This document shows positions 51,373 through 60,613 of a DNA stretch of 64,000 bases, in pieces. Under the pieces are notes generated by a model. It had not been told where the DNA came from. It saw nothing but the letters and a program-made list of their open reading frames with translations, and ran no database searches. The stretch's first letter is position 1, and the number at the start of each line of letters is the position of its first letter. Origin of the DNA: Salinirubellus salinus (lineage in GTDB: Archaea; Halobacteriota; Halobacteria; Halobacteriales; Haloarculaceae); contig NZ_CP104003.1 of NCBI RefSeq assembly GCF_025231485.1, positions 1,922,001-1,986,000 of the forward strand. The letters are read 5' to 3'. Both the position numbers and the translations under genes were made by a program.

Positions 51373-51876
51373 ATGCAGGTCCGCCCCGCAAACCCCGAGG
51401 ACACCGAGTCGATGATGCACCTCCACGTCGCCTCAATCCACGCGTTCGGTCCCGAGACGTACACCGACGAGCAGGTCGAGGCGTGGGCCACGCTCCCGGA
51501 CGGCGCGCCGGGCTACCCCATCGGCGAACCGGGGGAGTACTACGTCGTGGCCGAGCGGGACGACGGACTCGCCGGCTTCGGCCACCTCACCGACGACGGC
51601 GAGGGGTACGGCACGGACGCGGCCGTCGAGGCCGTCTACGTCGGTCCGGACCACGCCGGTCGTGGGGTCGGGAGCGCCATCCTCGCGCACCTCGAGGGCT
51701 ACGCGCGGGCGTCGGGCCACGAGTCCCTCGGACTGTGGGCGTCGCTGAACGCCGTCCCGTTCTACGAGGCCAGCGGGTGGGAGCGGGTCGCTGAGCGTGA
51801 CCACGAGACGAGCGGCGCCGTCCTGACGGTGGTCGAGATGCGCAGAGACCTCGGAGGGGCGCGGACAGAGCTATGA
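51373..51876 (+). CDS. GNAT-family N-acetyltransferase
   Basis: A 167-residue acetyltransferase. The acetyl-CoA pyrophosphate-binding motif A is VYVGPDHAGRGVGSAILAHL, the 'R/Q-x-x-G-x-G/A' signature reading HAGRGVGS. The N-terminal part (VRPANPEDTESMMHLHVASI) and the C-terminal NAVPFYEASGWE strand-helix are typical. The acceptor amine is unknown. Confidence 0.87.
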   Translation: MQVRPANPEDTESMMHLHVASIHAFGPETYTDEQVEAWATLPDGAPGYPIGEPGEYYVVAERDDGLAGFGHLTDDGEGYGTDAAVEAVYVGPDHAGRGVGSAILAHLEGYARASGHESLGLWASLNAVPFYEASGWERVAERDHETSGAVLTVVEMRRDLGGARTEL

Positions 51877-51899
51877 CCGGCCGCGTCGCCTAGGCCGAC

Positions 51900-52691
51900 A
51901 TGAGCCACGGAACGGTACTCGTCACGGGCGCCTCGGCCGGCATCGGCCGCGCGCTCACCGACCAGTTCGCCGCGAACGGGTGGGACCCCGTCCTCGTCGC
52001 CCGGCGCGAGGAGCGACTCGCCTCGGCCTGCGAGGAACTCGAGGCTGCGTTCGGCGTCGACGCCGACTACGTCGTGCAGGACCTCGCCGTCGACGGAGCC
52101 TGTGACGCGCTCTACGGGACGGTCACCGAGGAACTGGGCCGCGAGGTGGACATCCTCGTCAACAACGTCGGCGTCGGGACGCAGGGCGAGTACGTCGACG
52201 TCGAGGCCGAGCGTGACCTCCAGCAGTTGCAGTTGAACGTCGTGGTCCCGAGCCACCTCGCCAAACTGTTCGGCCGCGACATGAAGCAGCGAGGCGACGG
52301 CTACGTGTTGAACGTGGCCTCGTCGGCCGCGTTCCAGCCCGGCCCGTACATGGCCGTCTACTACGCCTCGAAGGCGTACCTGCTCTCGTTCTCCGAGGCA
52401 CTGCACGAGGAACTGAAGCCACACGGCGTCACCGTCACGGCGCTCTGTCCCGGCCCCGTCGAGACGGAGTTCCAGGAGCGCGCGGAGAACACCGACACAC
52501 CCATCGGCGGGGGTCGGGGTGGGTTCGTCTCGTTCCAGCAGGCCGACGAGGTGGCCGAGGCCGGCTACGACGGGCTGATGGACGGGAAGGCGGTCGTGAT
52601 CCCGGGGCTGGACTACAAACTGCTGGCGAAACTGACGGGGGTCCTCCCACGGTCGGTGACCCGGAGACTCGCGGCGCAGTTGAACCACTGA
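51900..52691 (+). CDS. Short-chain dehydrogenase/reductase
   Basis: A 263-residue SDR with cofactor motif TGASAGIGRAL at 10-20, NNVG at about 86-89, catalytic Ser in NVASSAAFQPGP and the Tyr-x-x-x-Lys pair in YYASKAYLLSFSEAL. All catalytic residues are present, unlike the SDR at 27459-28250. It resembles the DltE/YqjQ-type SDRs. The substrate is unknown. It converges with the PIN-like gene 7 bases away. Confidence 0.87.
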   Translation: MSHGTVLVTGASAGIGRALTDQFAANGWDPVLVARREERLASACEELEAAFGVDADYVVQDLAVDGACDALYGTVTEELGREVDILVNNVGVGTQGEYVDVEAERDLQQLQLNVVVPSHLAKLFGRDMKQRGDGYVLNVASSAAFQPGPYMAVYYASKAYLLSFSEALHEELKPHGVTVTALCPGPVETEFQERAENTDTPIGGGRGGFVSFQQADEVAEAGYDGLMDGKAVVIPGLDYKLLAKLTGVLPRSVTRRLAAQLNH

Positions 52692-52698
52692 GCGGGAG

Positions 52699-53187
52699 TC
52701 AGCCCCGCGGGTCGCGGTCCGGCCCCGGATACGTACCCTCGCCGACCTCCGGCCAGAGCCGCTCCGGTCGGAACACCGCGGCGAACGCCCGGGGCGTGCG
52801 GACGCTCACGTCCACGTGTCCCTTCAGGTTGGCCCCACCCGCCGCGCTCGTCAGTCGCTCGTCGAACGAGAGCAGGTGGGCGGCGCCGCCGGCGTGTGCC
52901 GAGGCGAGGCCGGGATGGTCGCCCGGCGTCTGCTCGACCGGTTCACGCCACGCCTCGACCCGTTCGCGCCAGTCTGCGGCGAGCGAGTCGTCGGCCAGTT
53001 CGCTCACGACCGCCTCGGCGTCGTCGAGCAACGGGTCACTCGCCACGAGCGTCAGCCAGGAGTGCTCGCGCAGGGCGTCGAGCGCCCGCCGGGCGTCGCC
53101 ACCGACCAGCAGGTCCGCGGCGAGGACGTCCGCGTCGGCGACCACGCGGGTGGGGTCCGGCCCGTCCGCGTGCTCGTGTTCACTCAT
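52699..53187 (-). CDS. PIN-like domain protein (haloarchaeal)
   Basis: A 162-residue protein. The pattern VVADADVLAADLLVGG at the N-terminus, then DDAEAVVSELADD, DHPGLASAHAGGAAHLLSFD and TPRAFAAVF, resembles a degenerate PIN fold (Asp residues for metal at 18, 20 and about 107-125). Whether it is an active nuclease cannot be told. Its ATG overlaps the end of a 31-residue reading frame by 8 bases, an arrangement like toxin-antitoxin pairs. Confidence 0.6.
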   Translation of the reverse strand: MSEHEHADGPDPTRVVADADVLAADLLVGGDARRALDALREHSWLTLVASDPLLDDAEAVVSELADDSLAADWRERVEAWREPVEQTPGDHPGLASAHAGGAAHLLSFDERLTSAAGGANLKGHVDVSVRTPRAFAAVFRPERLWPEVGEGTYPGPDRDPRG

Positions 53188-53275
53188 CGGCGTCCCGTCG
53201 TTCCCGCAGTGTCTCGCGCACGTCCGCGACGGTCACGCCTCCGGGTGCCCGGTCGAACAGCGTCGCCCAGTCCAT
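53180..53275 (-). CDS. 31-residue small protein overlapping the PIN-like gene
   Basis: ATG 53275 to TGA 53180-53182: a 31-residue frame reading MDWATLFDRAPGGVTVADVR and then ETLRERRDADE. It overlaps the PIN-like start by 8 bases. The amphipathic helix near the end and the fixed overlap suggest a genuine small partner, possibly an antitoxin-like peptide or a translational-coupling leader. Too short for ordinary gene calling; composition and codon use match haloarchaeal genes. Confidence 0.5.
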   Translation of the reverse strand: MDWATLFDRAPGGVTVADVRETLRERRDADE

Positions 53276-53305
53276 GTGGCGAGGAGTCGGGCCGGGGCCA
53301 AAGCC

Positions 53306-54391
53306 TCACCGGCGCGAGAGCACCGCCCACCCGAGGGCGCCGGCGACGAACGCCACCCCCACGTTCGTGAGGACGGCGAGGACGCCGACACCGACCGCGA
53401 GCAGTCGGCCCGCCCCCTCCGTCTCGGTGAGCGCGGTGCGGGCGAGGCTGGCGGCGACGACGAACAGGAGCGCACCGAGCAGTGCCATCGGGAACCCGAC
53501 CCAGAGACCAGCGACGAGCGCGGCCCCGAGGTAGCCCACGGCGAGGACGAGGTTCGCCGCGCCGGTCCGGGCACCGAAGGCGTGTTTCCCGGCGAGCCCG
53601 CCGCTCCCGTGACACATCGGTACCGCACCGAACGGGACGGCGAGGAGGTTCATCGTCCCCATCGAACGCGAGAGCCGGTCGGGCGACACGTCGCGGTCGA
53701 ACAGGTCCGAACAGAGCAGCGAGGTGGCGACGGCTGCGTTGCCGACCGTCATCGCCAACTGCGCGGCGAGACCGGAGCCGGCGGCGACGGTGAGGTCGGG
53801 ACCACCGGTCGGGAAGAGGGCGAGGTCGGGGACCGAGACGCTCGGAAGGCCGCCGGTCAGTGCCACGGCCGTACCGACGAGGAGGACGGCCAGCGCGCCC
53901 GCCCGGCGGTCGAGGAGCGTCGCCACGCCCGCCACCGCGAGACCGGCGACGGCGACCAGCGGTGCCTCGACGCTCAGGCCGAGGCCGGCCTCGACGAGGA
54001 GGAGCGCCACCGCGAACTGGACCCCCCGGACGACGGGTCGCCCGACGACGCTCGCCACCCGACCGACCAGGCCGAGGTGGCCGGCGGCCAGCAGGACAGC
54101 GCCGGCCAGCAGGCCAGCACCCAGGAGTTCGCCGTAGGAGAGCGCCCCGGCGATGGCGAGGCCGGCGAGTGCCTTCATCGGCTCGACGGAGAGCGGCAGG
54201 CCGTAGACCAGCCCCCAGACGGCCTGGAAGACGGCGAACCCGACGAGGACGTGCGCGAGCGAGGCGTCCGTCAGCGCGCCGAGGGCGACGACGATGGGCA
54301 GGACCGTCACCGAGTCACCGACCGCACCGGTCACCTCGCCGACCGAGAAGTCGAGGCGGCGCTCGCGTGCGGTACCGGTCCCGAGGCTCAC
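53306..54391 (-). CDS. MOT1/SulP-like molybdate or sulfate permease
   Basis: A 361-residue membrane protein with about 9-10 hydrophobic segments. Family motifs are 'GEVTGAVGDSVTVLPIVVAL' near the N-terminus, 'LPLSVEPMKALAGLAIAG' and 'VPMCHGSGGLAGKHAFGART', the forms typical of MOT1-type molybdate transporters related to SulP. GTG 54391 is the most likely start (no ATG nearby). It lies 91 bases after the tupC stop in the same direction, so it belongs to the tungstate/molybdate uptake locus and offers a second, ATP-independent route. Confidence 0.8.
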   Translation of the reverse strand: MSLGTGTARERRLDFSVGEVTGAVGDSVTVLPIVVALGALTDASLAHVLVGFAVFQAVWGLVYGLPLSVEPMKALAGLAIAGALSYGELLGAGLLAGAVLLAAGHLGLVGRVASVVGRPVVRGVQFAVALLLVEAGLGLSVEAPLVAVAGLAVAGVATLLDRRAGALAVLLVGTAVALTGGLPSVSVPDLALFPTGGPDLTVAAGSGLAAQLAMTVGNAAVATSLLCSDLFDRDVSPDRLSRSMGTMNLLAVPFGAVPMCHGSGGLAGKHAFGARTGAANLVLAVGYLGAALVAGLWVGFPMALLGALLFVVAASLARTALTETEGAGRLLAVGVGVLAVLTNVGVAFVAGALGWAVLSRR

Positions 54392-54482
54392 ACCCGTTCT
54401 GAGGCCCGACCGACCTTCAGTATTGTCAGAAACCGTACTTGTTTGCCGTTCGAGCGGCGGGAAACCGCCCACGGTTACCCGG

Positions 54483-55337
54483 TCAGTAGACGAGTTCTCC
54501 CTCGACGAACTGGCGCGCCCGGTCGTCGCCGGGAGCCTCGAACACCCGGTCGGTGGCGCCCTGCTCGATGACGGTACCGTCGAGGAACACGGCCACGCGG
54601 TCGGCGACCCGGCGGGCCTGGTCCATGTCGTGCGTGGCGAGGACGACGGCGATGTCCCGGTCACGGGCGTCCCCGACGGCGTCCTCGATGAGGGCCGTGT
54701 TGCGCGGGTCGAGGTTCGACGTGGGTTCGTCGAGCAGGAGGGCGTCCGGGTCGGGCGCGAGCGCTCGCGCGAACGCGACACGCTGTGCCTCGCCCGCCGA
54801 GAGTTCGCTCGCACGCTGGTCGACCCGTTCCGCCATCCCGACGGTCGCCAGCGCCTCGCGGGCCGCGTCGGGGACCGTCTGCTCGACGGTCAGCCTGGAG
54901 AGCCACGGCGGTACCCGCTCGGCCATCCCGAGGGTAGCGAACAGCTCGCGGAGCCGCGTCTCGTCGAGCCCGAGGCGGACTCGGAGCCACGAACTCATCC
55001 GGTCGCGCCACGGTCGGCGCACGGTCAGTCCGTAAGCCGCGTTGGCGCCGACCGTGGTCGAGAACAGCGAACGGTCCTGGAACACCATCCCCAGCCGTTT
55101 GCGGCGGGCGAGTCGCTCCTCGGCCGGGAGCGCCCAGACGTCCTCGCCGTCGAGCGCGACGGTACCGGCGTCGGGCCGCTCGAACAGCGAGAGTAGCCTG
55201 AGGAGGGTGGTCTTGCCCGTCCCGGAGGGACCGATGATGGCCAGCACCTCGCCCCGGTCGGCAGAGAGGGTCACGTCCGAGAGGATGTGAGCGTCCTCGT
55301 AGCCGAAGGTGAGGTCGCTCGCGGCGAGCATCGCCAT
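54483..55337 (-). CDS. tupC: Tungstate/molybdate ABC transporter ATP-binding protein
   Basis: A 284-residue ABC ATPase. Walker A GPSGTGKT at 36-43, Q-loop MVFQD, signature 'LSAGEAQR', Walker [14 protein letters not shown] and switch His in LATHDMDQ. Between the Q-loop and signature there is an inserted stretch in which 'ATLGMAERV' and 'ATVGMAERV' occur exactly 30 residues apart, a partial tandem duplication also visible in the DNA. ATG 55337 overlaps the permease stop by one base; ATG 55331 is an equally possible start. Confidence 0.88.
   Translation of the reverse strand: MAMLAASDLTFGYEDAHILSDVTLSADRGEVLAIIGPSGTGKTTLLRLLSLFERPDAGTVALDGEDVWALPAEERLARRKRLGMVFQDRSLFSTTVGANAAYGLTVRRPWRDRMSSWLRVRLGLDETRLRELFATLGMAERVPPWLSRLTVEQTVPDAAREALATVGMAERVDQRASELSAGEAQRVAFARALAPDPDALLLDEPTSNLDPRNTALIEDAVGDARDRDIAVVLATHDMDQARRVADRVAVFLDGTVIEQGATDRVFEAPGDDRARQFVEGELVY
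54832..54961. repeat. 90-bp period internal duplication in tupC
   Basis: The DNA GCCATCCCGA-N-GGT-N-GC-N-A and following CTCGCGG-N-GCCGCGTC occur at 54832-54870 and again at 54922-54961, exactly 90 bases apart. The two copies have diverged but remain clearly alignable, so the duplication is old and in frame. Confidence 0.8.
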
Positions 55338-56101
55338 CAGCGCTCGCCTCGTTGCTTGACGTAGCCACCCAGCGCGTTGACGCCGAGCGCCAGTGCGAGG
55401 AGGATGACACCGAGCGCGATGCCGGTCTCGTACTGCCCCTTGCGCGCCTCGATGGTGATGGCCGTGGTCAGGGTGCGGGTGAGCGACTCGCGCTGGCCGG
55501 CCTCGTTGATGATTGCGATGTTGCCGCCGACGATGAGGACTGACCCCACCTCGCTCACGGCGCGCCCGAACCCCGCGAGGACCGCGGTGATGACCCCGTA
55601 GCGCGCCTCACGGACGACGGTCAACTGGACGTCGCGTCGGGTGCCGCCGGCGGCGAACGCGGCGTCGCGGAGCGACTGGTCGACCCCCTCGATGGCCGAG
55701 AGTGAGACGCTCGTGATGACGGGGAACGCGAGGACGATCTGCGAGACGATCATCGCCCGCCGGGTGAACAGCAGTTCGAACGTCCCGAGCGGCCCCGAGT
55801 TCGACAACAGGAGCAACACCGCGAGTCCCACGACGACGCTCGGGAACCCCATCCCCGTGTTGACCACCGTCTCGACGACGCCCTTGCCCGGGAACTCGGT
55901 GAATCCGAGTGCGAGCGCCGTCAGCACGCCGAGGACGGTGGCGATGGCGACCGCGGTGAGACTCACCTCCAGGGTGACTCTCGCCACGCTGAACAGGTAC
56001 GGCAGGCTGAACTCCGAGAGGAGTCCCTGCAGGGGGACCGGGAGCGGGACGAGCGTGGGGCCGAGCGGGAGGGCCGGAAGCGACACGACTGCCGTGTCCA
56101 T
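55337..56101 (-). CDS. tupB: Tungstate/molybdate ABC transporter permease
   Basis: A 254-residue membrane protein with five or six hydrophobic segments. The EAA loop contacting the ATPase reads '[20 protein letters not shown]' (about residues 150-169). '[19 protein letters not shown]' and '[20 protein letters not shown]' (roughly) are typical TupB/WtpB blocks. ATG 56101 is used; a GTG two codons upstream (56107) is possible. It follows tupA by 7 bases. Confidence 0.88.
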   Translation of the reverse strand: MDTAVVSLPALPLGPTLVPLPVPLQGLLSEFSLPYLFSVARVTLEVSLTAVAIATVLGVLTALALGFTEFPGKGVVETVVNTGMGFPSVVVGLAVLLLLSNSGPLGTFELLFTRRAMIVSQIVLAFPVITSVSLSAIEGVDQSLRDAAFAAGGTRRDVQLTVVREARYGVITAVLAGFGRAVSEVGSVLIVGGNIAIINEAGQRESLTRTLTTAITIEARKGQYETGIALGVILLALALGVNALGGYVKQRGER

Positions 56102-56108
56102 CGCCACC

Positions 56109-57164
56109 TCAGTAGTCGTTGGGGACGATAGTGTCGACCCAGTGACGGTACTGGGCGCGGCGCATCGACTCGGCCGAGCCGTCGAAGTCCTGGGGGACGT
56201 ACTGGCCGAACTGCGGACCGTCGGCCAGCGCGTTCGGGAAGAACAGCTGCTGGCCGTTGGCGGTGTACTCCTCGATTGCCGTCTGGCCGCCGGGTGAGGT
56301 GAGGAACCCGACGTAGGCCATCGCCGCCTGGTAGTTCACGTTGTCGTGGACCGCCGGGTTCACCGGGATGACCCCGTAGGGGTTCATCAGTATCTCCGGG
56401 CCGTCTTTGAGCGGTCCCTGGACGTGGATGACGAGGTCGATCTCGTCCTGCTGGGAGAGGTAGGTCCCGCGGTCGGCGAGCGTGTAGCCGGGCGACTGGT
56501 TGGCCTGGTTCAGCGTCGCCCCCATCCCCTGACCGGTCTCCTGGTACCACGAGCCGCTGGGCTCGGTGCCGGCGGCCTCCCAGATGTTGAGTTCCTTCTT
56601 GTTCGTCCCGGAGTCGTCGCCGCGGGAGAGGAACGTGGCCTGCTCGCTGGCGATAGTGTCGAACGCCTCCGTCGCGCTGCCCATCCCGTCGATGCCGGCC
56701 GGGTCGTCCTCCGGACCGACGACGACGAAGTCGTTGAACATCACGTCGCGACGGTTCAGCCCCACACCGTCGCTGATGAACTCGTCCTCCGCGCCGCGGG
56801 CGTGGACGAGGATGACGTCGGCGTCACCGTCCCGTGCAGTCTGGATGGCCGCCCCGGTCCCTTGCGAGATGGTCTCGACCTGGATGCCGAACGACTCCTG
56901 GAACGTCGGGTTCAGGGCGTCGAGCAGGCCAGTGTCGTACGTGCTGGTGGTCGTGGCGAGGACGAGCGACCCGTCGCCCACGTCGCTACTGCCGCCGTCG
57001 CTCCCGTCGCCGTCGCCGTTCCCGTCGTCGCCGCTCTGGTTCGCGCCGAGGCTCTCGGTACACCCCGAGAGGCCGAGGGCACTCGCGGCGCTCGCCGCCG
57101 CGATGAACGCTCGGCGGCCCGTGCTCGGACCAGCTCCGTCGCTGTCGTGTCGGTCGTCGGACAT
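56109..57164 (-). CDS. tupA: Tungstate/molybdate-binding lipoprotein
   Basis: A 351-residue exported binding protein. Tat-lipoprotein signal: twin-arginine GRRAFIA near residues 16-22 and lipobox LSGC at 33-36, followed by a Gly/Asp-rich spacer. The mature domain begins [16 protein letters not shown], whose TTTS motif is the oxyanion site of TupA proteins, and continues with [29 protein letters not shown] and the [13 protein letters not shown] block. These features favour tungstate (TupA) over classic ModA. ATG 57164 gives a complete signal peptide. Confidence 0.9.
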   Translation of the reverse strand: MSDDRHDSDGAGPSTGRRAFIAAASAASALGLSGCTESLGANQSGDDGNGDGDGSDGGSSDVGDGSLVLATTTSTYDTGLLDALNPTFQESFGIQVETISQGTGAAIQTARDGDADVILVHARGAEDEFISDGVGLNRRDVMFNDFVVVGPEDDPAGIDGMGSATEAFDTIASEQATFLSRGDDSGTNKKELNIWEAAGTEPSGSWYQETGQGMGATLNQANQSPGYTLADRGTYLSQQDEIDLVIHVQGPLKDGPEILMNPYGVIPVNPAVHDNVNYQAAMAYVGFLTSPGGQTAIEEYTANGQQLFFPNALADGPQFGQYVPQDFDGSAESMRRAQYRHWVDTIVPNDY

Positions 57165-57302
57165 CGGTGTCCCGCCGTTGTGCCGGCCACGACATAACGT
57201 TTTGCACCACGTCCTCGCCGCCGCTGGCCGTCGTCCCGGATCGCGGGGACGGGAACCGGGGAACGGGGGAACGGTTTTGTCCGCGAGCGACGGACCCGCG
57301 GT
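57165..57302. promoter_or_regulatory. Divergent promoter region between tupA and the ModE-like gene
   Basis: A 138-base region. On the minus strand it carries AAAACGTTATGTC (57190-57202), a possible half-site of the CGTTATAT-type sequence that bacterial ModE recognises, about 26-38 bases before tupA. On the plus strand GGTTTTGTCC lies near 57273. A clear full palindrome was not found, so the operator assignment is tentative. Confidence 0.35.
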
Positions 57303-57983
57303 ATGGACGCCGGTTTCGAGGCCCGACTCCACGCCGACGGAGTGACGTTCGAGGCGCGGGACGCGGACCTCTTGCGTGCCGTCGACAGCGAGGGGTCGCT
57401 CAACGCGGCCGCGGCCGCGCTCGAGCGGTCGTACTCCCGGTCACACGAGCGGCTCGGTGACCTCGAAGGGGCGTTCGGCCCGCTCGTCGAGCGGACCCGG
57501 GGGGGGAGCGGTGGCGGCGGCAGTCGGCTCACGGACCGAGCGCGCGCGCTGTTGGCCCGGTTCGACCGCCTGCGCGCGGAGTACTCCGGTGTCGCCGCCG
57601 GCGCCGAGACGGTGCTCGAGGGGGAGGTCCTGGGCCGAACCGGCGAACTCGCCACCGTCCGGACGGGCGTCGGCGAGCTGCGGGCGCTCGCACCAGACGG
57701 TGCCGAGGCGGTGCAGGTGACCCTCCGGGCCGACGCCGTGACGCTCCACGACCCGGACGAGGCCCCACCGGCGGGTGGGACGAGCGCACGCAACCGACTC
57801 GCCGGGACCGTCGACGGTGTCGACGCCGGCGAGGCCGTCGCACGCGTCGCCGTCGACGTGGGGGCGACCGACCCGCTCGTCGCGCTCGTCACGGTCGAGA
57901 GCCTCGAACGCCTCGACCTCCGACCCGGCAGGCCCGTGGTGGCGACGTTCAAGGCCACCGCCACGCGGGCCGTGGAGCGCTGA
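57303..57983 (+). CDS. ModE-like regulator: LysR-type wHTH plus TOBE (Mop) domain
   Basis: A 226-residue regulator. Residues 16-80 form the ModE/LysR winged helix ([40 protein letters not shown]). Residues 105-220 hold TOBE/Mop-type oxyanion-binding repeats ([20 protein letters not shown], then [20 protein letters not shown]). It should sense molybdate or tungstate and control the divergent tup operon. The HTH region contains a Gly/Ser stretch (RGGSGGGGS) at the wing. Confidence 0.87.
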   Translation: MDAGFEARLHADGVTFEARDADLLRAVDSEGSLNAAAAALERSYSRSHERLGDLEGAFGPLVERTRGGSGGGGSRLTDRARALLARFDRLRAEYSGVAAGAETVLEGEVLGRTGELATVRTGVGELRALAPDGAEAVQVTLRADAVTLHDPDEAPPAGGTSARNRLAGTVDGVDAGEAVARVAVDVGATDPLVALVTVESLERLDLRPGRPVVATFKATATRAVER

Positions 57984-58266
57984 ACCGCCGCGTGGTCGAC
58001 CGGCCCTGACCGCGGTGAGTCTCTCGCCGACGTGCTCGCCGAGTGCCACCGCCGACGCCGGGCAGAGATGTACCAGTCAACTGACTTGTACTGGCCACGA
58101 GCGCGTCGCGTCCGCCGCCCGTCGTGCGTCTGTCCGACGCGAGAAACCTGTCGCGCGGGCGTCTGACGCGGATTTATTGTAGGCCCTGTCGTGGCGTCTG
58201 CTGGGCGCGCACCTACGGCCTCAACTTCCCCATCCTCCCCACTGCGCGCCCGAAACTTTCCCGAGG
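57984..58266. other. 283-base intergenic region
   Basis: Between the ModE-like gene and the convergent TrkA gene. It contains a less GC-rich patch (GCGGATTTATTGTAGGCCC, 58168-58186) that looks like a promoter on the plus strand, followed by about 75 bases with no acceptable open frame. A small untranslated RNA is possible but unsupported. Nothing else was recognised. Confidence 0.35.
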
Positions 58267-58935
58267 TTACGCCGTCGCCTCCTCGCCGCCGAGCATCGCT
58301 CTCACCGCTTCGAGCGACTCGCGTTCGGCGATGACCGCTACCCGGTCGCCCGCCTGCAACACCGTCCTGGGCATCGGGATGGTCAGCGGCTCGTTCGCCG
58401 AGCCGTGGGCGTAGAGTCGCGCGTCGTCCGGGAGTTCCAGTTCGACGACCCGCCGACCGACGTGCGGGGAGTCCTCGGGGACCGTCACCGTCGCTGCCGT
58501 GAGGTGCTCGGTCAGGTCCGCGAGCACGTTCAGGTCGCCGCCCAGCAGCGCCGTCTTCGCCCCCGCCGCGCCCATCCGTTCGGGGTAGACGATCTCGTCC
58601 ACGTCGGCGGCGTACTTCTCGTATATCTCCTGGCGGTAGTCCTCGTCGATGCGGAGGACCGTCCGACAGCCGTATCCCTTGCCGATCATGCAGACCGCGA
58701 AGTTGGCGTTCAGGTCGCCCGTGAGCGCCGCCAGCGCGTCGGCCTCGGCGATACCCGCCTCCTCGAGCACCCGCTCGTCCTCGCCGTCACCGACGACCAC
58801 GTCGAAGCCCGCCTCGGCGGCGGCGGCCGCCTTGTCCTCGTCTCGCTCCACGACGACGAGGTCGTGCCCCTCCGAGCGGAGGATGTCCGCGGTCCGCTTC
58901 CCGACGCGGCCGTAGCCGACGATGACGAACGTCAT
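58267..58935 (-). CDS. TrkA-type potassium-channel/uptake regulatory protein
   Basis: A 222-residue cytoplasmic protein with an RCK/TrkA-N Rossmann domain (dinucleotide motif GYGRVG at 7-12, 'VVERDEDKAAAAAEAGFDVV', 'GDGEDERVLEEAGIAEADAL') and a C-terminal TrkA-C domain (about 140-220). It gates a K+ channel or Trk transporter in response to NAD(H)/ATP. Potassium control is central in salt-in haloarchaea. The membrane partner is not adjacent. ATG 58935 is chosen by the family start (MTFVIVGYG). Confidence 0.88.
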   Translation of the reverse strand: MTFVIVGYGRVGKRTADILRSEGHDLVVVERDEDKAAAAAEAGFDVVVGDGEDERVLEEAGIAEADALAALTGDLNANFAVCMIGKGYGCRTVLRIDEDYRQEIYEKYAADVDEIVYPERMGAAGAKTALLGGDLNVLADLTEHLTAATVTVPEDSPHVGRRVVELELPDDARLYAHGSANEPLTIPMPRTVLQAGDRVAVIAERESLEAVRAMLGGEEATA

Positions 58936-58986
58936 GCGGCACGGTAACACACGGTAGGACAAAACGTTACCGCCGTCCGGACCCCG

Positions 58987-59616
58987 CTACCCGCGGCGAC
59001 CGACCACGCGCGACTGCTCGTGGGCCGGGAACACCTCGCCCACCGCCTCGTCGCCCGTCCGGTCGCGCAGGGCCGCCCGGAGCGCCGTCTCGTAGTCCCC
59101 CTTCGCCAGCGTCTCGGAGGGACCGGTCTCCACCTCGAGGCGGGCGTCGACGAGGGCGTCGACCGCCCCGCGGCCGAACCCCGCCAGCGGTGCGACGTGC
59201 GCGACGCCGAAACGGTCCTCGACGGACTGGGCGAAGGGTCGGGCGACGGTCGGGGTCCGGTCGTCCCGTCGGGTCCCGTCGGCGACCACGTCCCACCCGG
59301 CCGCGGCCGCGTCGCCGGCGAGTCGCTCGACGGCCGCCTCGTGGACCGACTGGACCGCCGCGTTCGGGTAGCCGTCGGCGCACAGCCGGTCGACCGCCGA
59401 CTCGAGGACGGCCGACTCGAGCCGTCGGGTCTCGTGGGGGAGCGAGAGGGCGGCGGCGCTCGCGGCGGCGTTCTCGGTCAGGTCGGTCAGTCCGAACCCG
59501 CAGGTGACGAGCGTCACATCGTAGTGCGGTTCGAGCAGGAGCGCGGCGAGCGCGGAGTCCTTGCCGCCGCTGAACAGGACGGCCGCCCGGCCGGCGGGGG
59601 CGGCCCGGTCGGTCAC
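58987..59616 (-). CDS. ATP-pyrophosphatase (diphthine-ammonia-ligase/asparagine-synthase-like)
   Basis: A 209-residue N-type ATP pyrophosphatase with P-loop SGGKDS at residues 16-21, then VVADGTRRDDRTPTVARPFA. Such enzymes adenylate a carbonyl or RNA base before amidation or thiolation. The exact substrate is unclear. GTG 59616 directly precedes a family-like N-terminus. It lies downstream of the PDCD5 gene with a 1-base gap. Confidence 0.72.
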   Translation of the reverse strand: MTDRAAPAGRAAVLFSGGKDSALAALLLEPHYDVTLVTCGFGLTDLTENAAASAAALSLPHETRRLESAVLESAVDRLCADGYPNAAVQSVHEAAVERLAGDAAAAGWDVVADGTRRDDRTPTVARPFAQSVEDRFGVAHVAPLAGFGRGAVDALVDARLEVETGPSETLAKGDYETALRAALRDRTGDEAVGEVFPAHEQSRVVGRRG

Positions 59617-59617
59617 G

Positions 59618-59980
59618 CTACCGGCGCTCGATGTTGAACGACTTCCGGTCGGGCTTGAGTTCCTGGAGGAGCGACTTCATCTGCTCCTCGTCGACCTGCC
59701 CGTTGAGCCGGCCGGACTGGGCCAGCGCGATGACCTGCTGTTCGACCTGCTCGCCGAACTCCGGCTTGGACATCTTCACCGTGTTGAGACGCTTGCGCGC
59801 GCCGTCGGTGAGCGCCTGCCGGAGGACGGCCTGTTTCTGCGCCTCGGCCTGCTGGCGCTGGGCTTCGGCGGCCTCACCCTGCGCACCCTGGCCCTGCCCT
59901 TGCTGTTGTTCGGCCTGTTCCTGGAGCTGCTCCATCTTCTTGCGGCGCAGTTCCTCGATGTCTTCCTCTCGGCCACTCAT
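59618..59980 (-). CDS. PDCD5-family DNA-binding protein
   Basis: A 120-residue archaeal PDCD5/TFAR19 homologue. Helical N-terminus ([20 protein letters not shown]) is extended by a Gln/Gly/Ala-rich stretch ([20 protein letters not shown]), followed by the conserved core [20 protein letters not shown] and [23 protein letters not shown] 59980 is used. In archaea it is usually encoded beside rps19e, as here, suggesting a ribosome or nucleic-acid related role. Confidence 0.9.
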   Translation of the reverse strand: MSGREEDIEELRRKKMEQLQEQAEQQQGQGQGAQGEAAEAQRQQAEAQKQAVLRQALTDGARKRLNTVKMSKPEFGEQVEQQVIALAQSGRLNGQVDEEQMKSLLQELKPDRKSFNIERR

Positions 59981-60136
59981 GGGAGTCGATTGTGTCGCCG
60001 GGTCGAAAACGGTTACGGGTGGGGAGGAACCGAACGGCACGCGAGCGGCGTGGACCCGACTGATAGGGAGCCGTCCACGGACACCGACGACAGCAGCCGC
60101 TCACCACCTGCGAGAACGCGGAGTCAGAGGGCCGAT

Positions 60137-60589
60137 TCAGGCGTAGCGCTCGAGGTCCGGCCGGTCCAGGTACTCGAGGACCTCGCTGGCCACCTCGTCG
60201 AGCATCGCACGGCCGTCGCCGCTCACGATGCGGCCATCGGGGTTCTGCTCGACGTAGCCGGCCTCCTCGAGGTCCTGCAGCGCGGTGCGGATGACCTTCC
60301 CGGACGAGCGGGCCTTCTGGTCCGACCGGACGCGGTAGCGGGTCGAACCCTGCTTGGAGTCGCCGTAGGCGACGCGCAGGCGCTCGACGCCGACGGGGCC
60401 GTCGACGGCCACCTTCCGGAGCAGGCTGGCACAGCGGACGTACCAGAAGTCCTCCTGTTCGGGCGGCAGCTCTCGGGAGACGCCGGTCTTGGTGATTCCG
60501 ACCCACTCGGGCTCGTCCAGTTCACCTTCGAGTCGCTCCGCGACAGCCTCGATGAGGGCCTCGGCGGGAACGTCGTAGAGTGTCGTCAT
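60137..60589 (-). CDS. rps19e: Small ribosomal subunit protein S19e
   Basis: A 150-residue ribosomal protein. Diagnostic blocks are LYDVPAEALIEAVAERLEG, the central 'DFWYVRCASLLRKVAVDGPV' and 'RVAYGDSKQGSTRYRVRSDQ', and the C-terminal winged helix (RTALQDLEEAGYVEQNPDGR). A TATA-like box 25-31 bases upstream supports ATG 60589. Confidence 0.95.
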   Translation of the reverse strand: MTTLYDVPAEALIEAVAERLEGELDEPEWVGITKTGVSRELPPEQEDFWYVRCASLLRKVAVDGPVGVERLRVAYGDSKQGSTRYRVRSDQKARSSGKVIRTALQDLEEAGYVEQNPDGRIVSGDGRAMLDEVASEVLEYLDRPDLERYA

Positions 60590-60613
60590 TACCTGTGGTA
60601 TCCTCGGGATTGC

